From Polyangiaceae bacterium (GTDB lineage: Bacteria; Myxococcota_A; Polyangia; Polyangiales; Polyangiaceae): a stretch of DNA of 64,000 nt. The notes beneath the pieces were generated by a model, which searched no databases, had not been told where the DNA came from, and worked only from the letters and a program-made list of their open reading frames with translations. The DNA lies in assembly GCA_041389725.1 (NCBI GenBank), contig JAWKRG010000003.1:124001-188000 (forward strand), in the 5' to 3' direction. Both the position numbers and the translations under genes were made by a program. How positions within the stretch are numbered: position 1 is the stretch's first letter; each line of letters starts with the position of its first letter. Positions 9,231 to 18,600 of the stretch are shown piece after piece.

Positions 9231-10009
9231 AAGGTCACCAGCACTAGGGATGCACTGGGCCACTCGAAGCTGGCCTTGGCCGCCAGCAGGGCGCCCGACG
9301 GCGAACCACCGTAGTCGATTTGGCAAGACCCGCTGGTGTCGGGAGTGCAAGTGCATTGTCCCGCGAAGTTGCACAACAACTCGGTAGCCGCACTCGCGAT
9401 GACACCGTAGGTCCCCTTCTCCGCCACGACCTCACGCTGACACGTTGGCGGCGCGTACTGCGACTCGAAGTAGCAAGCAGCGGGCATCGTCTCCTGGCGA
9501 TAGGTCAGGCCCGACCAAGGCGCATCCAGGTGGCCTCCAGGCGTGATCATGAACACTGGGGGAATCATGCATGCGTCCGGACAAATGTCGCCGTGTTGCT
9601 GCAAGTCCTCGCAAGTGTAGCCACAGCCGCTCGGAATCAACGGCACCTCACCCGACGGCCCTTGCAGGCCGTAGAGTGGCGACGGCCCGCAGCCGTTGCC
9701 GCCGCCGACATAGATCGGGGCTTGAGTCTTGTTCTCGATGCGCAGCGTGACCTGATTCGGCGACGGCTGGTCTTCGAAGCCACCACAGTTGATGCCACCG
9801 GCAGCGCCACCCGCTCCCCCGCCGCCGATGCCGCCACCACTGCCACCGCCCGTGCCGCCGACGGCGCCCGTGGCACCGCTGCCCCCGGATCCCGCCGCAC
9901 CCGTGGCGCCGCTTCCCGCGCTGCCCCCGCTGGAGCCGGATTCACTGGTGGACCCGCCGCAGGCGACGGAGGTTGCGGCGACAAGGAGAGCGAGAGCGAA
10001 ACGTGCCAT
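9224..10009 (-). CDS. Gly-rich-linker lipoprotein with Cys-rich C-terminal domain (paralogue A)
   Basis: 261 aa. The signal peptide ends VACGG (lipobox Cys17), followed by a 50-residue Gly/Ser/Ala linker that would hold the domain away from the membrane. The C-terminal domain of about 180 aa has ten or more cysteines and the pattern CGYTCEDLQ...CPDAC...PGGHLDAPWSG. The downstream-transcribed neighbour at 10110-10877 shares this pattern and is a paralogue. The role is unknown; the domain is probably an extracellular disulfide-stabilised beta-fold. It overlaps the end of the dab operon tail-to-tail. Confidence 0.8.
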   Translation of the reverse strand: MARFALALLVAATSVACGGSTSESGSSGGSAGSGATGAAGSGGSGATGAVGGTGGGSGGGIGGGGAGGAAGGINCGGFEDQPSPNQVTLRIENKTQAPIYVGGGNGCGPSPLYGLQGPSGEVPLIPSGCGYTCEDLQQHGDICPDACMIPPVFMITPGGHLDAPWSGLTYRQETMPAACYFESQYAPPTCQREVVAEKGTYGVIASAATELLCNFAGQCTCTPDTSGSCQIDYGGSPSGALLAAKASFEWPSASLVLVTFQ

Positions 10010-10109
10010 GCTCTAGGTAGAGCAAACGCCGTGCCCGGAACCGACGCGCGTTTGTCGGGGGATCCGCCTGATCTGTGCCAGCGCGGGTGGCACGACCACG
10101 GAGTTGCTG

Positions 10110-10877
10110 TCACGGCCCGAAGAAGTGGACGTTTACCTGTGAGCCTTGCGGCATCTCGAACCACGCGAACGCGATGTGGTGTTTTCCGGACGCCTTGCCA
10201 GATCCATTGATGAAGCAAGAGCCGCTCTCGCCAAGCTGGCAATCGCAGGACTCGGCTTCGAAACAGGAAACGGACGTCCATGCATCCACGGTCACGCTGT
10301 ATGTCCCCTTGGCCGGGACACGCTGCACACAGGTTGGAAGGGCCACCTCTGGCGCCACGTAGCAGTCGACGGGCATGTCCCGCTCGCGGAGTACCGTGCC
10401 ACTCCACAGCACATCGTGGTAGCCACCAGCTGCAATCATCGTGGACGACGCTAGGTAGCAGGGGTGCGGGCAGGTCGAGGTGGACGTCTGTAGCGACTCG
10501 CAGGTCGCACCGCACTCGGCTTCAGGAATGGGGAAGCTGCCGACCTTCCCGGTCAAGTTCACGGGAAAGTGGACTGGAGTGCAGCCCGTCGCATCACCCA
10601 AGAACAGCGGGTGTGCAGTGTGGTTGTGCACGCGGATCACGACGGCTTTCCCATCGAACTCCTCGTTTGCATAGCCCGCGCACGGGTCTTCGGGCCCACC
10701 ACCGGCGGAAACGCTGGACCCGGCAGTGCCGCTGCCACCACTGCCGTCCGTCGCAGCAGTTCCCCCAGCGTGGGATCCAGCGCTGCTGCCTCCGCTCGCA
10801 CCCGTCACACGGTCGTCAATGGATGCGCCGCCGCACGCCGCGCACAGCACACCCATCAACCAGATTCCAGTCCGCAT
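10110..10877 (-). CDS. Lipoprotein, tandem paralogue B of the 9.2-10.0 kb gene
   Basis: 255 aa, starting at the ATG that gives MRTGIWLMGVLCAACGG, a clear lipobox; further upstream in-frame codons look non-coding. A Gly/Ser linker precedes a domain that matches the neighbour motif for motif: xxVIRVHNHTxxPLFLG against xLRIENKTxxPIYVG, CGATCESLQ against CGYTCEDLQ, CPHPC against CPDAC, and a late GTYSV against GTYGV. The pair must come from a tandem duplication that has since diverged strongly. Function unknown; an extracellular location is likely. Confidence 0.8.
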   Translation of the reverse strand: MRTGIWLMGVLCAACGGASIDDRVTGASGGSSAGSHAGGTAATDGSGGSGTAGSSVSAGGGPEDPCAGYANEEFDGKAVVIRVHNHTAHPLFLGDATGCTPVHFPVNLTGKVGSFPIPEAECGATCESLQTSTSTCPHPCYLASSTMIAAGGYHDVLWSGTVLRERDMPVDCYVAPEVALPTCVQRVPAKGTYSVTVDAWTSVSCFEAESCDCQLGESGSCFINGSGKASGKHHIAFAWFEMPQGSQVNVHFFGP

Positions 10878-11025
10878 CTCACGCCCTCCTGGCACAGCTA
10901 GCCGCTGGTTCCGCTGAACTGTGCATAGCGCCAGGGGCGATGCGGGACAAAGCAAGAGCGGCGCGAATGGAATCGAAATAAGACTCCGAGTCGCGCCGCT
11001 CGTCGCGCGCTGGATCAGCGCTCTG

Positions 11026-12461
<1,436 letters not shown>

Positions 12462-12465
<4 letters not shown>

Positions 12466-13499
12466 GATCGTTGCTTTCCGTTTTTGCGAGCCGTCGTGCG
12501 GCTATCCCTCGTTGCTGTCGTGGCACCCTCGGGGCGTGTACCCACGACGAAAATCCAGCCCAAGTGCGCGTCGGGACCGACGCGCACCAACTCCGCGGGG
12601 ATGACCCGCGCGGAAACCTCCACCAACCCCGCCCCGCGCGCAAACTCGGCCAGCTCCGCCTCGGAAAAGCCGAGCCACAGATCAGCGAGCTCTTCGCTCA
12701 GGCGCTGGTCCTCGTGACGCGCGTAGTCGATGACGAGCACCTTGCCACCCGGCTTGGCCAGACGCGCCAGCTCGGCAAGGGCCGAGCGCGGCCGCGGCGC
12801 GTGGTGCAGCATTCGCGCCGCCACTACAAGATCGGCCTCGAGACACTCGTCTGCAGAGCTCACGTCGCCTTCCACCAGCTCGACGTTGCGGTAGCCGCGC
12901 GCGCGAAGACGCGCACGCGCTCGCTCCAACTGCGCACTGCTGCGGTCGAGCGCGACCACGCGCTGGAACAGGGGCGCGAGAATGTCGAGCAGTTCGCCAT
13001 CCCCCGTGCCAGCATCCACCGCGAGCTCTGCCGGTGAAAGCAAGCCCGCAAAGGCGTGCAGGTAGACGGGTAGGTTCGGCGACACGCTGACCTCGGCAGT
13101 GCCGGGTTGCGCAAAGAACTCGCGCGCCTTCGCGTCGCGACGCGCCACGACGGCCGCGACGCGATCGAGGCTGCCGTCCTCGGCGCACAGTCGCCGCCCG
13201 GCACCCAGGGCATCCGCCACGACGGGATCCGCCTGCACGCCATCGGCAACGTGCACGAAGATGCGTGTGCCGTCCTTGCGATCCGAGAGCAGGCCAGCCT
13301 GGCGCAAGGGCGCGGCGTGCCTCGAGACGTTGGGCTGCGGCTCCTCGAGCAGCTCGGCAAGCTCCCCCACGGACAGCTCTTCCGCCGACGCCAGGGCGAG
13401 CAGCCGCAGCCGATTGGGATCGGCCAGCAGCCGATACAGCTGCCATCGCTCGTCCGAGTGCTGGGAGGCGGTCACCATGGGCGCAGAATCTATATGCAT
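12462..13499 (-). CDS. ArsR-family regulator fused to a SAM-dependent methyltransferase
   Basis: 345 aa from ATG 13499; an alternative ATG at 13478 would remove seven residues. Residues about 18-85 form a winged-helix ArsR domain (LADPNRLRLLALAS, then VGELAELLEEPQPNVSRH). Residues about 140-300 are a class I methyltransferase with the SAM motif AVDAGTGDGELLD and a VLVIDYARHED strand. No ArsR metal-binding Cys pair is seen. Because it is coupled to ahcY, the methyltransferase-like domain may serve as a SAM/SAH sensor, giving a role parallel to the SahR regulators known from other proteobacteria; this is inference. The upstream AT-rich repeats are candidate operators. Confidence 0.88.
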
Positions 13500-13516
13500 C
13501 TATTCCCATATATGCA
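13491..13516 (-). promoter_or_regulatory. Candidate operator: direct repeats of TATATGCA
   Basis: Two copies of TATATGCA (13491-13498 and 13509-13516) lie 18 bp apart within a clearly AT-rich stretch (about 13490-13570) in an otherwise GC-rich sequence. They overlap the first codons of the longer start of the ArsR-methyltransferase gene, or lie just upstream of the shorter start. Position and spacing fit an autoregulatory ArsR-type site, but no binding consensus is known to me for this protein. Confidence 0.45.
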
Positions 13517-13655
13517 ACCATGTTTCCAATCAGCAGATTATCTCATTGTTTTTATTGGATTTATTTAGATGCTCTAGCTCCGAGCGGAAACGCCGAACCG
13601 CGGAGTTGTCACCATCTTCCGACCACAAGCGCACCCAAGACGCAGATAGCGCGAA

Positions 13656-13717
13656 GGGGCGCCAAGATTGGGTTATGTGTGGCTGCAACGGCAGCCACAC
13701 GGGCAAGCCCCTTGGCG
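13656..13717. repeat. Structured intergenic stem-loop region
   Basis: A perfect hairpin (13677-13686 pairs with 13691-13700, loop AACG) is nested inside a second pairing of CGCCAAG (13660-13666) with CTTGGCG (13711-13717). It lies between the 3' end of the 13.8 kb lipoprotein gene and the promoter of the ArsR-methyltransferase gene, both on the minus strand. There is no T-run on either side. It may be a transcription terminator or part of a small RNA; the data do not decide. Confidence 0.5.
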
Positions 13718-13820
13718 TAGCTCCGCGGCCCTTGGCGGCTTGGCGGTGAAAAGAAGCGTCGCCGGTCGAGATGACGCGTCTGCTACGGGGACGCGCGGCG
13801 GCGAACGACGCGTTGCGTGT

Positions 13821-14450
13821 TCAGGGTGCGCCGTTGGTTGCTTCCAAGCGCGCCTTCAAGAGCGCGACGAGCTGCGCGAGGGCGGGTGGTAGCTTGCGCA
13901 GTTCGAAGAATCGGGTCGCAATGCGATCGGCGTGACGAGTGCTGGCGCCCATCACTTGGGCAGCAGCTTCGACGTCGTCGGCACGCGTCGGCGGCAAGCG
14001 GTCGATCGCATCGACGAGTTCCGTCGCCTGTTTCAGCTCGCGGGCGTTCAAAGTCGCGAAGAATGGCTGTTCGGCTCCCGCCGGTGTCTGCGACCAAGTC
14101 GCCACGTCGCCGTTCGCAAACAACACGAGGGGAAAGGTAGTCGTCGACGAGGACGCGTGGAGCGTCACGAAGAAGATGGGACGATCGCTCGAGTCCGGAG
14201 GCTCGCGGAACGCGTTGCGGTGCAACCGAGCGACGACCTCCGGCACGGATAGCTTCTGTTCTTGGACGGCGTCCGCGTGCGACTTCGAGCTTGGTCGAGA
14301 AGGGGGGCCCGGATCCCGAGCCTCGGCGTCGGCAGTGGGACGAGCCGGCGTCGCGTTCCCGGTCTCAGTGTCGACAGTAGGCCGCGGAGCGGGTCCAGAG
14401 GGCTTCGCGCAATGCGTGGCCAACGCGATCAACGCTCCCAGGGTCGTCAT
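13821..14450 (-). CDS. Hypothetical lipoprotein
   Basis: 209 aa from ATG 14450, chosen because it gives a short signal peptide ending ALATHCAKP; a longer in-frame extension runs through the 95-bp repeat and is rejected. After a Pro/Thr/Ala-rich linker comes an alpha/beta domain of about 130 aa (FFVTLHASSSTTTFPLVLFANGD, then a helical region with FFELRKLPPALAQLVALLKAR). I do not recognise a family. Gene and flanking DNA have ordinary composition. Confidence 0.65.
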   Translation of the reverse strand: MTTLGALIALATHCAKPSGPAPRPTVDTETGNATPARPTADAEARDPGPPSRPSSKSHADAVQEQKLSVPEVVARLHRNAFREPPDSSDRPIFFVTLHASSSTTTFPLVLFANGDVATWSQTPAGAEQPFFATLNARELKQATELVDAIDRLPPTRADDVEAAAQVMGASTRHADRIATRFFELRKLPPALAQLVALLKARLEATNGAP

Positions 14451-14522
14451 GCGAAGGAACGCCACGCGCGGAATCGAGCACGCAGCCGGGTCGCACGCAA
14501 GAACCGCGGAGCACATTGGTGC

Positions 14523-14617
14523 GACGTGGTGGCCCCGGGCGCGCGAGACGCGCGGCTTTGGGGCCACCCGCCGGCGGAGCCGGCGGGACGTGAGGAGACG
14601 GAACGCGCGGGGGCATC
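14523..14617. repeat. 95-bp palindromic repeat element, copy 1
   Basis: Near-identical to 15336-15430 (four mismatches over 95 bp). The unit holds two nested inverted repeats: GTGGCCCC/GGGGCCAC (14529-14536 and 14560-14567), enclosing a CGCG-rich hairpin, and CCGCCGGC/GCCGGCGG (14568-14586, 3-nt loop). This copy lies between the divergent starts of the two lipoprotein genes. It resembles a REP or small MITE-like element, although no transposase is nearby. Confidence 0.8.
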
Positions 14618-14637
14618 CAATCCAATATACTGACGGC

Positions 14638-15213
14638 GTGCGCATCGGTTCGTGGGTCCTGACGGGGTGTTGCCTCATCGCGATGAGCGCGAGCTGCGGC
14701 TCGGGTGACTCCGGCGGCACGGGCGGCAATGGCGCGGGTGGAAGCGGCGGAGGCAGCGACGTCTGCAGCCGACTCCACGCCCGGTTCACGAGTTGCGGCT
14801 TTGTGCGTTTCGCACCACTCTTCTACTGCAGAGAGCCCGGCTCCGACTACATTCGCTGCATTGATGAGTGCTTCCTTAGCCTCGCCTGTACCGAAGTCAC
14901 CACCGTCCTCTGCTCGACGACAACCTCGGCAATCTACGAGCAGTGCACCGATCAGTGCCCCGACAACGGCTACACGTGTGCCGACGGCGCGAACGTCCAG
15001 GGAGAACGTTGCGATGGAGTGCCCGACTGCGGAGACGGGTCGGATGAAGCGGGTTGCCCAACCTTCCGGTGCGACAACGGAAACTCGGTGAGTGCTGCCA
15101 AACAATGCAACGTGACTCAGGACTGCAGCGACGGATCTGACGAAAAGGGCTGCGCTTCCATCGCGGACATGGACAAGGCGCAAGATCAGGACTGCGCCGC
15201 GCTGGGGAGCTGA
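14638..15213 (+). CDS. Lipoprotein with two LDL-receptor class A repeats
   Basis: 191 aa from a GTG start that gives a short signal peptide ending SASCGSG. A Gly/Ser linker is followed by a Cys-rich region of about 70 aa and then two tandem LDL-receptor class A modules. Each module ends in the family signature: CDGVPDCGDGSDEAGC and CNVTQDCSDGSDEKGC. The acidic Asp/Glu residues are those that bind calcium in the eukaryotic fold. LDLa repeats are common in animals and sporadic in bacteria, where Polyangia are among the carriers. The domain probably mediates extracellular binding; the ligand is unknown. Confidence 0.85.
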   Translation: MRIGSWVLTGCCLIAMSASCGSGDSGGTGGNGAGGSGGGSDVCSRLHARFTSCGFVRFAPLFYCREPGSDYIRCIDECFLSLACTEVTTVLCSTTTSAIYEQCTDQCPDNGYTCADGANVQGERCDGVPDCGDGSDEAGCPTFRCDNGNSVSAAKQCNVTQDCSDGSDEKGCASIADMDKAQDQDCAALGS

Positions 15214-15661
15214 GCGCCGCTGCAGGACAGCGCGGAACTGGGGAGAGTGGACGCCTGCCGCCCAGGCGCCCGCAGGGACGCGCGACGGCGTTTGATGTGC
15301 GCGCGGCGTATGAGAACTTGGAAGCAACGGAGAGAGACGTGGTGGCCCCGGGCGCGCGGGACGCGCGGCTTTGGGGCCACCCGCCGGCGGAGCCGGCGGG
15401 ACGTGATGGGACGGGACGCGCGGGGGCATCAAAGCCAGCGAGCGTAGGTGGCGGGCACGAGCGCACTGGAAAACGGGGCTCCACTTGGAGGCCGCGAAAA
15501 GGATGCAACTCTGGATGAAGGGAGAGGGAGAACGTCGGCGCGCTGGGGAGCGGCATCGTGCCGTGTGGCTGAAAGTCTAGGGCAAGTAGCTGTGCTTGTT
15601 GACTTTTCGCAAGCAGGAGTGCTGGATCGGCGGTCTGGTTTTTTCGAGCGGCAGCTAGAGC
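15214..15661. other. Intergenic region without a supported gene
   Basis: 448 bp between the LDLa lipoprotein and the large signalling gene. Apart from the second 95-bp repeat copy I see no coding sequence with matching codon bias. A TTGACT box (15599-15604), about 58 bp before the start of the kinase gene, could be part of its promoter, but no good -10 partner is visible. Confidence 0.5.
15336..15430. repeat. 95-bp palindromic repeat element, copy 2
   Basis: Second copy of the element at 14523-14617, in the same orientation and 813 bp away. The two copies bracket the LDLa lipoprotein gene exactly, one just before its start and one just after its end. The flanking bases differ, so the homology is confined to the unit. 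This could reflect mobility of a small element or duplication around an inserted gene. Confidence 0.8.
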
Positions 15662-18600
15662 ATGGAGGGGGTCGTGACCCGTCCCAATTTCGTCATCGGT
15701 ATCGGGGCATCTGCGGGGGGACTGCAGGCGCTGACTGCATTCTTCGACGCCGTGCCGGATCAGACGGGGATGGCGTTCGTGGTCATTCAGCACCTGTCCC
15801 CGGACTTCAAGTCGGTGATGCCGGAGCTCTTGGCGCGGCACACGAACATGCCCATTCACGTGGTCGAGTCGGGCCAGGAGTTGATGGCGGACCACGTGTA
15901 CCTCAACACGCCCAAGCACGACGTGACGGTGGAAGACGGCGTCCTCGTCGTTCGCGAGTGGGACCAGAGAAGCGTCCATCATCCCATCGACGCCTTCTTT
16001 CGTTCCCTCGCCGAGAGCGATCCGACGCGCTCCGTGGCGGTGATCTTGTCCGGCTCCGGCACCGACGGCGCCGAAGGAGTGCGGGAACTCCACGTCGCAG
16101 GCGGGCTCGCCATGGTGCAGAACCCCGAGTCCGCCCAATTCGACGGAATGCCACGAGCCGCACTGGCAACGGACGCAGTGTCGTTCGTGGGCGAGGCGGC
16201 AGAGCTACCCGACCTCTTGCAGCGCCACGCGGAAGCGCCCTTCGCTCGTGAACAGCCGCTGCCCTTCGAGCCGGGACAGGCCGCAGACGGCTACGATCAC
16301 GTCTTCGCGCTGCTCAGGGCGCGCTTCCGCATCGACTTTCGGCAATACAAACCAACGACCGCCGAACGGCGCGTGCGGCGCCGCGCGGAGTTCGCGAACC
16401 GATCCATCGTCGAGTACGCGGAAGTCCTGAGTCGCGAAGACGACGAACTGGATCGCCTCTACTGGGATCTGTTGATCGGCGTCACGCGCTTTTTCCGCGA
16501 CGTCGACGCCTTCCACACCCTGACTGACGTGGTCATTCCGAAACTCATCGGCGGCGCCGTTCCCGGCGAGGCGATTCGGGTGTGGGTCGCTGGATGTGCA
16601 ACCGGCGAGGAAGCCTACTCGATCGCGATACTACTCGCGGAAGCGCTGCGGGGTTGTGACGGCTTTCAAGTATTCGCCACGGACGTGCATCCTGGACTGT
16701 TGCGACGCGCTTCGCTCGGCGTGTTTCCCAACGCCGCCGAGGAAGTGCCCCCGTACCTGCTTGCCAAGTACTTCACTCAGGTCAGCGAAGGCTGGCGTGT
16801 GAACGCGAACTTGCGTCAGACCGTCGTGTTCGCGCCTCACGACGTGCTGTCGGACGCACCCTTCTCGCGCGTGGACCTCGTCGCCTGCCGCAATCTCCTC
16901 ATCTATCTGAACAGCGCTGCGCAAGCCCGCGTCCTCGCTCGTTTTCACTTCGCGTTGCGCAAGGAAGGGTTCCTGTTCCTGGGTCCCAGCGAAACCCTCG
17001 CCAGCCTCGAGGACGACTATGACGTCGTGGAGCGACGCTGGAAGGTCTTTCGCAAGGTGCGCGATCGCACCCGCGCCTTCGAGGTGTCCTCACCCACCCA
17101 CGCCACCGTGCCGCGCTCCACTCAGATGCGCGACCCCGTGCCCGCACCACACATCCTCGCGGTCTACGACAAGATCCTGGAACGCTTCGCGCCGCCAGGC
17201 TTTCTGATCGACTTGAACCGTACTCTGCTGCACACCTTCGGCGATGCCACGAAGTTCCTCTCGATACCAGCGGGCCGCGTAACAACGGACATCCTCGGCC
17301 TGGTCGCCCCCGCGCTGAAAGCGGCCCTCGGCGCAGCCATTCACAAGGTGCTGGCGAACGAAGCACCGATGTCGTTTCAGATCACGCACGAAGGAGCGGT
17401 GTACGAAGTACGCGTCGAACTCCTCGCCGGTCCGCTCCGCTCCGCGGGCCTGCTGATCACCTTCGGCGAAGCGCCCACGGCGCAGATTCGAGCGACGCCG
17501 CTGACCCAACCGGATCAGTCCCTGGCGACTGTGGACCGCGTCACCGAGCTGGAGAAAGAGCTCGCCTGGACACGCGAAACCTTGCAGACCACCGTCGAGG
17601 CCGCAGACGTCACCAACGAAGAACTGCAAGCCACCAACGAGGAACTCGTCGCCGCAAACGAGGAGCTGCAGTCGACCAACGAAGAGTTGCAGTCCGTCAA
17701 CGAAGAACTGCACACGGTCAACGCCGAGTATCAAGAGAAGAACATAGAATTGCGCCGCTTGAGCGCAGACCTCGAGCAACTGTTGCGCAGCACTGAGCTT
17801 GGCGTCGTGTTTCTCGACCGCGCGCTGAACGTGCGCGGTTTCACCAGAGCGGCAACTCAGGTGTTCAACCTGCTGCAGCAGGACATGGGGCGCCCCTTCG
17901 CCCACATCACCAGCACCATCCACGGCCTGGACCTGAGCGCCGAAGCGGCCAGGGTGCTCGATGGTGTCGAGGTCGAGGAACGCAAGCTCGAATCCGATGA
18001 CGGCACGGTCTTCTTGTTGCGCCTCTTGCCCTATGCCCCGGCAGAAGAAGTCGAGGGCGTCGTCGTCAGCTTCATGGACATCACGAAGTTGGCGGGGGCG
18101 GAGGCGCGAGCTCGCCGCGCCGAAGCGGACTTACGTGTCGTCATGGACGCGGCGCCGGTGGCAATCGAAGCGGTCGACCGGGACTTTCGCCTGAGGTTCG
18201 TCAATCCGCTGTGTGCCCGCGCCATCTTTGGAGTCGATGACCCGGCCGCCCTCGTGGGTCGCGACATCTTCGAAGCGAATCCCGATCTCGAAGTGCGCCG
18301 CGAGGTTCTGCAGCGCGTGCTCACCGGCCAGGCTGTCGAGGTCAAAGCGCGGCAAACGGGCTCGATGCTGGCTGACATTTCCTATCGACCGATTCGCGTC
18401 GATGACGAGGTGACAGGCCTCATCGGCGTGGCCATCGATGTCACCGAGCGCGAGGAGTTCCTCAAGCAGCTCCTTCGCGACGCCGAGGTGCTGGATGCGG
18501 TGCCCGTCGGCGTGATGATCGTGCGCTGTGACGGGGACCTGACGGATGAACGAGCCTACGTGATCGAGCTGGCCAACTCCACCGCTGGCGTCGTGTCGGG

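Noticed and set aside
13939..14637. N-terminal extension of the LDLa lipoprotein
   Set aside because: It runs through the opposite-strand lipoprotein gene and the 95-bp repeat; the GTG at 14638 gives a proper lipoprotein signal.
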